In this document: one piece after another, positions 34,915 through 42,343 of the stretch | Layout of the letters: each line of letters begins with the position of its first letter | How positions within the stretch are numbered: the stretch's first letter is position 1 | Assembly (NCBI GenBank): GCA_045655805.1 | Contig: JAZOPZ010000022.1 | Span: 51,020 to 115,019, forward strand | DNA from: UBA11475 sp045655805 | GTDB taxonomy: Bacteria > Bacillota > Clostridia > Christensenellales > Borkfalkiaceae | Length of the DNA stretch: 64,000 nucleotides | Direction: 5' to 3' | Translations under genes and position numbers: made by a program | The notes under the pieces: generated by a model | Told to the model about the DNA's origin: nothing | Seen by the model: the letters and a program-made list of their open reading frames with translations, nothing else | Databases searched by the model: none

Positions 34915-36156
34915 ATGAAAAATTTACAAGGCGCGCTTATGTTTGCGCAATCAGGCGGTCCCACTTCCGTTATCAACGCAAGTGCTGCAGGCGTTTTTAT
35001 TGAAGGTTTAAAATCTCCTTCAATCACCGCTGTTTATGGCGCTGCACACGGTATTCGTGGTGTATTGAACGAAGAATTCTACGATATCGGTCAAGAAGAT
35101 ATCAAAGAACTTGAACTCTTAAAATACACTCCGTCTTCTGCTTTAGGTTCAGTTAGATACAAACTTAAAGACGCATCTGTTGACGATACCGATTATAAGA
35201 GACTTTTAGAAGTTTTCAAAAAGTATAACGTTCGTTACTTCTTCTACAACGGTGGTAACGACTCTATGGATACCTGTAATAAAATTAGTAAGTTCCTTGC
35301 AACCTCTGGCTACGATTGTAACGTAATCGGCGTTCCAAAGACCATTGATAACGACCTTTTCGGTACTGACCACTGCCCAGGTTTCGCATCTGCTGCTAGA
35401 TATATTGCTACGACCGTTATGGAAATTAACCTTGACGCTAAAGTTTACGATACCCCTATGGTTTGCGTTATCGAATGTATGGGTAGACACGCTGGTTGGT
35501 TAACCGCTGCTGCTAAACTCGCTTGCGTTGGTGGTTTAGGTCCTGACCTTATCTACGTTCCTGAAGTTGACTTTGACGTTGATAAATTCGTTGAAGACGT
35601 TAAAAACGTTTGCGCTAAAAACGGCAACAAGTGTATCGCAGTCGTTTCTGAAGGTATCAAGAATAAAGAAGGCACCTTTATTTGTGAACTCGTATCACAA
35701 GGCGCTAGAGATAGTTTCGGTCACGCACAACTTGGTGGCGTAGCAGCAACCCTTGCTAACCTTATTAAAGAAAAGACCGGTTACAAGACCCGTGGTATCG
35801 AACTTTCACTTATGCAAAGATGTGGCGCTCACCTTGCATCAGAAGTTGACGTTGAAGAAACTTTCGAAGCAGGTAAGCAAGCAGTTCGCGCTGCAGTTGC
35901 TGGTGAAACTGACAAGATGGTTTGCTACGAAAGAAAAGCAGGTGATAAGTATGAAATCGAATACAAACTCTTACCACTTGAACTTGCTGCAAATACCGAA
36001 AAAACCGTTCCACTCGAATGGATTACCGATAACAACACCAACATCTCTGACGAATTTATTAAGTACGCACTTCCACTTATTCAAGGCGAAGCAAAAGCAC
36101 CACTTGAAAATAGTTTACCAAGATTTGCTAGACTTAAAAAAGTTTTCGTTAAATAG
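34915..36156 (+). CDS. Pyrophosphate-type phosphofructokinase
   Basis: 413 residues, longer than PfkA. The donor motif is GGNDS (113-117), with Asp where ATP enzymes have Gly, and the next motif is PKTIDND (141-147), with Lys in place of Gly; both changes are the known signature of PPi-dependent (reversible) enzymes. MGRHAGWL (near 186-193) binds fructose 6-phosphate. It would convert fructose 6-phosphate and PPi to fructose 1,6-bisphosphate and Pi, and can run backward. Tandem with pfkA behind a GGAG site. Codon use suggests strong expression. Confidence 0.93.
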   Translation: MKNLQGALMFAQSGGPTSVINASAAGVFIEGLKSPSITAVYGAAHGIRGVLNEEFYDIGQEDIKELELLKYTPSSALGSVRYKLKDASVDDTDYKRLLEVFKKYNVRYFFYNGGNDSMDTCNKISKFLATSGYDCNVIGVPKTIDNDLFGTDHCPGFASAARYIATTVMEINLDAKVYDTPMVCVIECMGRHAGWLTAAAKLACVGGLGPDLIYVPEVDFDVDKFVEDVKNVCAKNGNKCIAVVSEGIKNKEGTFICELVSQGARDSFGHAQLGGVAATLANLIKEKTGYKTRGIELSLMQRCGAHLASEVDVEETFEAGKQAVRAAVAGETDKMVCYERKAGDKYEIEYKLLPLELAANTEKTVPLEWITDNNTNISDEFIKYALPLIQGEAKAPLENSLPRFARLKKVFVK

Positions 36157-36168
36157 TTTAATAAAAAT

Positions 36169-36195
36169 AAAAAAGGGAGCACTGCTCCCTTTTTT
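36169..36195 (+). terminator. Terminator of the phosphofructokinase pair
   Basis: AAAAAAGGGAGCA/TGCTCCCTTTTTT, a 12-13 bp stem with a 1-nt centre and T tract. Confidence 0.8.
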
Positions 36196-36221
36196 ATTTG
36201 CAAAATACCATTTTAACGCAC

Positions 36222-36250
36222 AACGGTGTTCCGAAAGTTGACCGTTTTGT
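36222..36250 (+). repeat. Dispersed intergenic repeat, copy 3
   Basis: Starts AACGGTGTTCCGAAAGTTGA, then CCGTTTTG. It lies 26 bp after one terminator and 13 bp before the terminator of the opposite-strand PHP gene. Confidence 0.65.
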
Positions 36251-36262
36251 TTCAAGATAAAT

Positions 36263-36290
36263 AAAAGAGCCGTTTTGCACGGCTCTTTTT
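36263..36290 (-). terminator. Terminator of the PHP-domain gene
   Basis: AAAAGAGCCG/CGGCTCTTTT around a 7-nt loop; it overlaps the gene end by two bases. Confidence 0.75.
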
Positions 36291-37029
36291 ATCTGTTTAG
36301 TTTATAAGTTTTGTCGTAGTAAGTAGGGGCGTCTACTTCGTGCACACGCAAGGTTATGCTATCCGTGGTTAAAATAAAATTCTTTAAATCTTCGTCACTT
36401 GTAACGGTGTCGGGTATAAAAGTTCCACAAACAGGTCTATAAGTGTCGTGGTGAAAGTCTGCGCCACATATTAAAGCAAGTTTATTGTCTTGTGCAATCT
36501 TTACTAAAGTATCGGCGTAAGAGGTTTGATATTTAGGGTGGCAGTTGATTTCAAGCCCGTCAAGACAGTTTGTATCTTGTACCGTTGTGCCGTTCCTAAA
36601 CGGATGCGCTTGCACTAAAGCAAAACCATTTTCTTTAACGAGTGAATACAATTCTCGCAAAGAATATTTATAAAGGTCGTTGTACTTTAGTAAAAATTGT
36701 GGAGTAATACCATAGATTAATAAATGAACGCGCGTATCGTAGTCTGGGGTAAGTTCAACGCCGAAAAACACTTTGACGCCTTGTTCATCACCGTATCGTT
36801 TTGTTTTTTGATATTCTTCAACGTATAGTTTGGCAAATTCTTCCGAGGTAAAAAAACCGTGCTTGTATGAAGGGTTTTGTATATACCAACGCTGATAGTG
36901 GTTGGTTAAAACAATGCCGTCAAGTCCGACGGATTTTGCTACGTCGATTATAACCTTGTAATTTTCCGCACAACAACTGCTAATACCGTTGGTGTGAGAG
37001 TGTAAATCGATTAACATATCTAATTTCAC
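36289..37029 (-). CDS. PHP-domain metal-dependent phosphoesterase
   Basis: 246 residues. The PHP metal-binding motifs are visible: DLHSHT (8-13), the LTNH (42-45) and FGVEL (around 99) segments, QAHPFR, and GADFHHD near 200-206. Proteins of this family hydrolyse phosphoesters (histidinol phosphate, nucleoside bisphosphates); nothing in the context indicates the substrate. A second ATG four codons downstream (MLIDLHSH) is equally possible as start. Monocistronic on the minus strand, divergent from the non-coding transcript beginning near 37209. Confidence 0.85.
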   Translation of the reverse strand: MKLDMLIDLHSHTNGISSCCAENYKVIIDVAKSVGLDGIVLTNHYQRWYIQNPSYKHGFFTSEEFAKLYVEEYQKTKRYGDEQGVKVFFGVELTPDYDTRVHLLIYGITPQFLLKYNDLYKYSLRELYSLVKENGFALVQAHPFRNGTTVQDTNCLDGLEINCHPKYQTSYADTLVKIAQDNKLALICGADFHHDTYRPVCGTFIPDTVTSDEDLKNFILTTDSITLRVHEVDAPTYYDKTYKLNR

Positions 37030-37174
37030 CTGATAATTACTTATGATTTTATCTGTTATTTACAAGAAAAAACGGCGGGAATTTAACCCGCCAACATTAT
37101 AATTATACCATAAAAACAAGCGTCAGTCAATATAGTTTTTAAAAATAAAATTTTTTAAATTTTTTAAAACCCTA

Positions 37175-37203
37175 TTGACAAGTGGGCTTTAATCATTTAA
37201 AAT
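37175..37203 (+). promoter_or_regulatory. Strong promoter of the non-coding transcript
   Basis: Perfect TTGACA (37175-37180), 17 bp, TAAAAT (37198-37203), preceded by an A/T-rich UP-like stretch (37141-37168). Transcription would begin near 37209. Confidence 0.75.
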
Positions 37204-37208
37204 AAAAG

Positions 37209-37573
37209 TGAAGAAAAGGAAAGACATTAAACCTTTCGAGGAGGATAGACCGATGTACTAATCGGCAATTAAAATCAAAACTGTGTTCTGAAGGGAAATA
37301 ACCATAAGGAGAAAGGACCAATGTATCACTTAACTGTTTTTTAAGAAAAAAACGGGAGGTACGGAGCAATGTTCTGATTAAATCATTAAATTATAAAAGG
37401 AGGTAACCACCAATCAACGATTCCATCGCTTGCGTAAGACGATTGTAAGGTAAAATAAGTTCTAATATAAAGAAAAGTAAGTAATAATAAATACCTGAAT
37501 CACAATCAAGCAACAGCAAGCTAAAACTTAATACTTAACGATAGATTCAGGCTGTTTAAGTACAGCCTTTTTT
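37209..37573 (+). ncRNA. Putative structured RNA with tandem Shine-Dalgarno/micro-ORF units
   Basis: No frame of useful length crosses this 365-nt unit, yet it has its own promoter and terminator. It carries four Shine-Dalgarno sequences: GAGGAGG (37238-37244), AAGGAG (37306-37311), GGGAGG (37354-37359) and AAAAGGAGGT (37395-37404), the last fully complementary to the 16S 3' end. The first three are followed 8-9 nt later by ATG: 37253 (ATG TAC TAA), 37321 (seven codons, MYHLTVF, then TAA) and 37369 (ATG TTC TGA). The fourth has ATC at the equivalent place. Hairpins: CCGAT/ATCGG around micro-ORF 1; CTGTTTTTT/AAAAAACGG after micro-ORF 2; CAATC/GATTG; a long-range CCTGAATC (37494) / GATTCAGG (37544); then the terminator. 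I do not recognise it as RNase P, tmRNA, SRP or 6S RNA. Confidence 0.6.
37550..37573 (+). terminator. Terminator of the non-coding transcript
   Basis: GGCTGT, loop TTAAGT, ACAGCC and six T. Its first two bases are shared with the GATTCAGG strand of the preceding long-range stem. Confidence 0.8.
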
Positions 37574-37681
37574 GTTGTTTTTTTATAAGTAATATAAGAC
37601 TTAATCGCCAATTTGGTGTGTTAAGTTGCTTTTTTATTTTAAAATAGAGTTTGATAGTTGTAAAAATTGCTGTTATGCGTT

Positions 37682-37709
37682 TTGAATTTAAGAGCAAAAG
37701 TGTTATAAT
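37682..37709 (+). promoter_or_regulatory. Promoter of the GDPD gene
   Basis: TTGAAT (37682-37687), 16 bp, TATAAT (37704-37709), 33 bp before the start. It shows that the GDPD gene does not depend on the upstream non-coding unit. Confidence 0.55.
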
Positions 37710-37742
37710 ATAGCCGATAAAAAATGGTAGAGAGAATTATAT

Positions 37743-38807
37743 ATGGATACTATTGATTTAAGGGAAGATTATAATCCATCACCTAAAAAAGGTGGCAAGC
37801 GCAGGATATTTATTTGGGCGCTCGTGATATTTTTCGCGCTTTATTTTATTTGTATGTCTGCCCCAAGGTTTGACAATTATAAAGGCGCAAACCCAATGCT
37901 TAAAGAGGGTGAATTACCTATTTTAATTGCTCACGGTGGTGGGAATAGGGAGTTTCCTGATAATACTTTAGAGGCTTTTTATAACGCTTATTCGGTTGAT
38001 TCAAAAGTGATGATGGAAACCGACGTTAGTATCACTAAAGATGGTGTCGTTATACTTTCACACGATACGACGCTCGATAGAAAAACTAACGTTCAAGGCA
38101 AAATTATTGATTGGAATTACGCTGATCTGATGTCGCAAGAAGTTGACTTTAGTTATACAAACCAAACTGATGATAACGACTCTCTCGTTGGCGATTTGGT
38201 TAAGTTCACTACCGACGACGGCGCTACTGTTACGCCAAACGACATTGATTATCCACAAGGCGTTACGGCTCGTCACTCTAGTAAATTTTTAGCAACTCGA
38301 TTAGAAGATCTTTTGATTGCGTTTCCAAATAATCGCATTAACGTTGAAATTAAACAATCGGGTGAAACTGGCAAAAAAGCGCTTGATGCCGTAATTGAGT
38401 TGGTTGAAAAATACGACGCGTTCGATAGAGTAGTGTTTGCAAGTTTTCACTCTGAAGTTTTCAAAACATTTAAAAAGTATATGAGAACAGACGGTGTTCC
38501 TGATAACTTTATGTGTTCGCCAGCAACGGCAGGAGTGGCAAGTTTTTACATTTTACAAGCGACAAACCTTGACTTGTTCTTTGGTACAAAGATGTGCGTT
38601 TTCCAAATTCCTATGAAGGAATACGGTATAAAATTAGCGACTAAATCTTTCGTGTCAAAAGCACACAGGCATAATTTGGCAGTCCATTTTTGGACTATTA
38701 ACGATATCGACGATATGAAGTATTTGATCGAAATCGGCGCAGATGGCATTATGACGGATTATCCACATAGATTAAAACAAGTCTACGAAAGTTTATCTGC
38801 AAATTAA
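37743..38807 (+). CDS. Membrane-anchored glycerophosphodiester phosphodiesterase
   Basis: 354 residues. One N-terminal membrane helix (about 23-43) after a basic cytoplasmic start anchors a GDPD TIM barrel outside or at the membrane. Catalytic signature: LIAHGGGNREFPDNT (58-72, His with the Glu of REFPDNT), METDVSITKDGVVILSHD (about 87-104) and the C-terminal HFWTINDIDDM and GADGIMTDYP. It hydrolyses glycerophosphodiesters to glycerol 3-phosphate and alcohol, or turns over lipoteichoic-type polymers. An insertion of about 40 residues (near 120-165) follows the second motif. Single-gene unit. Confidence 0.92.
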   Translation: MDTIDLREDYNPSPKKGGKRRIFIWALVIFFALYFICMSAPRFDNYKGANPMLKEGELPILIAHGGGNREFPDNTLEAFYNAYSVDSKVMMETDVSITKDGVVILSHDTTLDRKTNVQGKIIDWNYADLMSQEVDFSYTNQTDDNDSLVGDLVKFTTDDGATVTPNDIDYPQGVTARHSSKFLATRLEDLLIAFPNNRINVEIKQSGETGKKALDAVIELVEKYDAFDRVVFASFHSEVFKTFKKYMRTDGVPDNFMCSPATAGVASFYILQATNLDLFFGTKMCVFQIPMKEYGIKLATKSFVSKAHRHNLAVHFWTINDIDDMKYLIEIGADGIMTDYPHRLKQVYESLSAN

Positions 38808-38813
38808 AAAAAC

Positions 38814-38841
38814 AAAAAGACGGGTTTTGTCCGTCTTTTTT
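38814..38841 (+). terminator. Terminator of the GDPD gene (duplicated element, left)
   Basis: AAAAAGACGG/CCGTCTTTTT with loop GTTTTGT. Nearly the same hairpin, followed by the same repeat, recurs at 40496-40579 on the other side of the lipoprotein gene. Confidence 0.8.
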
Positions 38842-38864
38842 GCTATTTTTTTGTGAAGAATTGT

Positions 38865-38893
38865 CGTTTGGTCAATTTTCGCAACAGCGTTAT
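38865..38893 (-). repeat. Dispersed intergenic repeat, copy 4
   Basis: On the minus strand it reads AACGCTGTTGCGAAAATTGA then CCAAACG. It lies 24 bp after a terminator. Confidence 0.6.
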
Positions 38894-38960
38894 AAGTGAA
38901 AGTGATCGCTTTTAGTAAAAAAATATTGACATTTTTTGTAGCCATTTTGCTTATATTTTG

Positions 38961-38990
38961 TTGACAAAAAAGTAAGAGTAGGCGTATAAT
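38961..38990 (+). promoter_or_regulatory. Promoter of the lipoprotein gene
   Basis: Perfect TTGACA (38961-38966), 18 bp, perfect TATAAT (38985-38990), 47 bp before the start codon. Confidence 0.7.
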
Positions 38991-39037
38991 AGTACTATTA
39001 ATATAAATAAAAAAAAGAAAAGCAAGGTTATAATGTA

Positions 39038-40486
39038 ATGAAAAAAGTATTAATGCTACTACTTGCGATTACGTGTGTAATCTCGAGTGCAACACTTTTT
39101 GCTTGTGGATCATCTGAGCACAAACATTATTATAAAGCAGAATGGGCTATTGACGATGTTTATCATTGGCACGAGTGCATGAGTGCGTACTGTGACTCAA
39201 TAACCGATAAAGGTGAACACGTTTGGGATGACGGTGTTATCGTAATGAAAGCACCTTGTTCAATTGACGGCGAAAAAGTTTATACTTGTACGGGATGTGG
39301 ATTAACAAAATCTGAACCGATTCTTCCAACAGCAGAGCATAACTTTGTGGATGGTGTTTGTTCTAATTGTGAAGTTGCTTTTACAGAAGTTGCTTTTGAT
39401 AGTGGTTCGGGCACAGAAGATGACCCTTATATTATTTCGAACGCTAAAGAATTAGCAAATATCGGTGGTGTTTCGGAATTTAGTTATTACAAAGTTAAAG
39501 ACGGTGTTTCAGAATTAGATTTATCTGATTGGGCTCCGATTAGATTGAACGGCTCTTTTGACGGAAATGGTGTTCAAATAATAAATCTTTCAAATAGATT
39601 ATTTACACACGTTGGCAATAATGAAGAAAAAGATATTTATCTTAAAGATTTTGAAGTAACTCTTAACTTTGTTTCAAGCACTCACGCTGCACTTATTAAA
39701 GAAATTGACAACTTTGGCACTACGGTTTTCGAAAACGTTCAAGTTCACGGTTATATAGAGGGTGAATCTAATACGGCGTCATTGTTCAGTTTTGGTACTA
39801 AAAACGGACATTCTACCGGTTCAAATTATACAGTCGAACTTAAAAACGTTAAAATTGATGCAACTATCGTTTGTGTTACTGCACAACCTCTTGGGGCTTT
39901 CGTCGCTCACGCATATGCAGGTACAAATAATAAATTAACCCTTAAGGTAGACGCTGATACTAAATTTACTGGGGAAGTTTATAGTGCAGGCGATAAAAAG
40001 TATAACGAGTACGTTTCAATCGACGCTTACGAAATTTATAAAAACGGTGAATTGATTACTCAAACTGAAATTGCAACTAACGAAATTAAAAAAGTCGTAC
40101 CTGTATTAGGTACTGACGGATATACCGTTACGGTGGGTGAAAACGTAAGCAAAATAACAGTTTCAATTACTGCGCAAATAAGCGCTTACGACGCTGACGG
40201 TAATGCTATACCTTCTAAAGCAGGTATAACGATGACGTTAAAAACTAACGACGTTACTGAAAATTTAGTTGGCGATATCAAAATTCTTGATTTGTTTGAT
40301 ACTGCTGAAATCGTAAACGGTGCAAGTGAATACAATGCTGAAATCGTAGACGGCGTATTAAAAGTTTACGTTGCACAAAGCGTAAGTTACGAAAGTGGCG
40401 TAGTTAGATTGCAAGTACAACAATATAATGCACAAGGTGCTATCATCAGTTGTGGTACGCTTAATATTTATAATTTTGTAAAATAA
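39038..40486 (+). CDS. Surface lipoprotein of unknown function
   Basis: 482 residues. Signal peptide with lipobox LFAC (residues 20-23), so it is lipidated at Cys23 and exported. Residues 28-115 contain His/Cys-rich units (HYYKAEW..HWHEC, CSIDGEKVYTCTGCG, HNFVDGVCSNC) of the kind repeated in Clostridia surface proteins. A region starting GSGTEDDPYIISNAKELANIGG (about 127-148, read in two parts) resembles the beginnings of GLUG/right-handed-helix surface domains; the rest is beta-rich. No catalytic motif is seen. Bracketed by two copies of the same terminator-plus-repeat. AAGG-type ribosome site is weak. Confidence 0.8.
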   Translation: MKKVLMLLLAITCVISSATLFACGSSEHKHYYKAEWAIDDVYHWHECMSAYCDSITDKGEHVWDDGVIVMKAPCSIDGEKVYTCTGCGLTKSEPILPTAEHNFVDGVCSNCEVAFTEVAFDSGSGTEDDPYIISNAKELANIGGVSEFSYYKVKDGVSELDLSDWAPIRLNGSFDGNGVQIINLSNRLFTHVGNNEEKDIYLKDFEVTLNFVSSTHAALIKEIDNFGTTVFENVQVHGYIEGESNTASLFSFGTKNGHSTGSNYTVELKNVKIDATIVCVTAQPLGAFVAHAYAGTNNKLTLKVDADTKFTGEVYSAGDKKYNEYVSIDAYEIYKNGELITQTEIATNEIKKVVPVLGTDGYTVTVGENVSKITVSITAQISAYDADGNAIPSKAGITMTLKTNDVTENLVGDIKILDLFDTAEIVNGASEYNAEIVDGVLKVYVAQSVSYESGVVRLQVQQYNAQGAIISCGTLNIYNFVK

Positions 40487-40495
40487 AGCATTTAT

Positions 40496-40523
40496 AAAAG
40501 ACGGGTTTTGCCCGTCTTTTTTT
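40496..40523 (+). terminator. Terminator of the lipoprotein gene (duplicated element, right)
   Basis: AAAAGACGGG/CCCGTCTTTT with loop TTTTG and T tract; close copy of 38814-38841. Confidence 0.8.
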
Positions 40524-40550
40524 ATTTGCTATTTTTGTGTGGTAAATCGT

Positions 40551-40579
40551 CGTTTGGTTAACTTTCGCAATACCGTTAT
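40551..40579 (-). repeat. Dispersed intergenic repeat, copy 5
   Basis: On the minus strand it reads AACGGTATTGCGAAAGTTAA then CCAAACG, very close to copy 4 and in the same position after its terminator. Confidence 0.65.
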
Positions 40580-40678
40580 CCGTCAAAATTTGCGTTTTTA
40601 ATTTTAAAATAATAAAAAGCATACGGACAGGCAAAAGTTTTTGCGTGTTTGCATAAAATTAACGGCAAGGAGTGAGTG

Positions 40679-41701
40679 ATGGAAAGTGTTGCCGTAATAG
40701 ATTTAAAAAAGTTAAAGCAAAATGCAAAAAGTATTAAGTCGGCGTTGCCTGCTGGCGTTAAGTTTATCGCAGTAGTAAAGGCAAACGCGTACGGACACGG
40801 CGCTGTTGAAGTTTCAAACGCAATATATCCTTTTGTTGACGGCTACGCCGTGGCACTACTTAAAGAGGCTGTTGAACTTCGTCAAGCAGGGATTGATAAA
40901 GATATAACTTTGCTAATACCTGCATCTTCAAGCATATTAGAGAGAGGGTTAAAATACGATATAACTTTTACCGTCGAAAATTTATTCATTGCAAAAACTT
41001 TAAATAGTTTGGCAAAAAAGCGTGGCGTTTTTGCCAAGATTGAAATTGCCGTAAACACCGGTATGAATAGGTTTGGGTTTTCACCCGAAGACTTAACGGC
41101 AGTATTGCCCGAACTTAAAAAACTAAAAAATCTTTCTGTTAACGGTATTTTTTCGCATCTATTTCAGCCGGAAAATCCCATTGCTCGGTTTAAGCAAGTT
41201 AAGGCTTTTAAGAAGGTTGAAAAGCAATTTAAGGAGTATTTTCCATTTGCGATTGCGCATATTTCGGCGACGGGTGGATACTTAAAAGGCGAATTTTTTG
41301 ACGGTGTTAGAATAGGCTTGGGGCTTTACGGTTACTTGCCATTTAAAAGCAGGATTTTGCTTGCTAGCGTACAGCCTATCTTAAAGGTGTATTCTCCGAT
41401 AGTTAAAAGTGGCACGGTCAAAGCATCTGACAACTTACTTTACGGTGATTTTAAGGTTAAGGAAGATTATGATTATTCTATTTTGCGCTACGGCTATGCC
41501 GACGGGTTGCCAAGAAAACCTGTCGAAAATCAGTTGAACAATAGGTGCATGGACGTTACTGCGATAAAAAAAACGTCAAAAAATGAAAATTTTTATATTT
41601 TATTTGAAAATGCTGATGACTTTGCAAAAAAATATGGTACAATTAGTTATGAAATTCTAACCTGTGTAGCAAATAGGGCAAAACGAGTTTATGTGCGATA
41701 G
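40679..41701 (+). CDS. alr: Alanine racemase
   Basis: 340 residues, slightly short. PLP enzyme making D-alanine for peptidoglycan. The PLP lysine is in VVKANAYGHG (Lys34), followed by the usual barrel motifs (KIEIAVNTGMNRFGF near 121-135, GIFSHLF, RIGLGLYGY) and a C-terminal beta domain with YGDFKV. ATG 40679 is chosen over a GTG one codon earlier because AAGGAG then sits at 6 bp. A single alr gene, no ligase nearby. Confidence 0.93.
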   Translation: MESVAVIDLKKLKQNAKSIKSALPAGVKFIAVVKANAYGHGAVEVSNAIYPFVDGYAVALLKEAVELRQAGIDKDITLLIPASSSILERGLKYDITFTVENLFIAKTLNSLAKKRGVFAKIEIAVNTGMNRFGFSPEDLTAVLPELKKLKNLSVNGIFSHLFQPENPIARFKQVKAFKKVEKQFKEYFPFAIAHISATGGYLKGEFFDGVRIGLGLYGYLPFKSRILLASVQPILKVYSPIVKSGTVKASDNLLYGDFKVKEDYDYSILRYGYADGLPRKPVENQLNNRCMDVTAIKKTSKNENFYILFENADDFAKKYGTISYEILTCVANRAKRVYVR

Positions 41702-41725
41702 GAATTTATATTAAAGGAAAGTACC

Positions 41726-42343
41726 GTGAATACTTTTAGAGAAAAATTTTTTTATTACTTAAAGGATACCGTATTAAATTACAGTTATATACTTGGTTGC
41801 GATATTATAGGTCTTTTGCTTATGCTTGTAACCAACTCTGATACCATTGAGGGGTATATAGGCGCAATGCTTTCGGCAATCAATATGTTTTTGTATTTTT
41901 CAGTTATAAAAAACGCTTATTCAAAAACTGGTGAAGAGGCTATGCGTGATAAACACTCCAACGATATTGAACGCCGTGATATGCTCACTAGTCGTCGTTA
42001 TAGGGAACTTGACAAGGTTAAAGAATATAATCCTAAAAAGATTTATATTTTTATTGCACCGATAGTTATACCTTTCGTGGTTTTGCTTACGATATCTACA
42101 ATTATCGCTATTTGTGGTGGCAACCCTGAAGGGCTTAATATGGTTATAACTTTTATGTATGCGTTCGTGTTTTCGTTTTTCGTGGGTATTAGTAAAAACG
42201 CAAGCGTGTACTTTGCTTGGTTTGCTATAATTATGCTCGTCGTGCCACTTGTTTGGGGGTATATGTCAGGCGTTAAAAAAGTGCGCGCTGAATACGCTGT
42301 TGCAGATAAAGTTAAAACTATGGTTGATGGTGACAAAAAGTGA
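41726..42343 (+). CDS. Four-helix membrane protein of unknown function
   Basis: 205 residues starting at GTG with AAAGGA upstream. Hydrophobic helices at about 17-35, 40-60, 107-130, 138-160 and 163-182; a charged loop (65-103: NAYSKTGEEAMRDKHSNDIE...) lies between the first and second pair. No family recognised. It starts 25 bp after alr and its last four bases overlap the rsmD-coaD start (GTGA), so the three genes probably form one operon. Confidence 0.75.
   Translation: MNTFREKFFYYLKDTVLNYSYILGCDIIGLLLMLVTNSDTIEGYIGAMLSAINMFLYFSVIKNAYSKTGEEAMRDKHSNDIERRDMLTSRRYRELDKVKEYNPKKIYIFIAPIVIPFVVLLTISTIIAICGGNPEGLNMVITFMYAFVFSFFVGISKNASVYFAWFAIIMLVVPLVWGYMSGVKKVRAEYAVADKVKTMVDGDKK

Noticed and set aside
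37209..37573. RNase P RNA, tmRNA, SRP RNA or 6S RNA
   Set aside because: The length would suit RNase P or tmRNA, but GAGGAAAGUCC and ACAGAA motifs, a tag ORF with tRNA-like end, and the SRP tetraloop domain are all missing.
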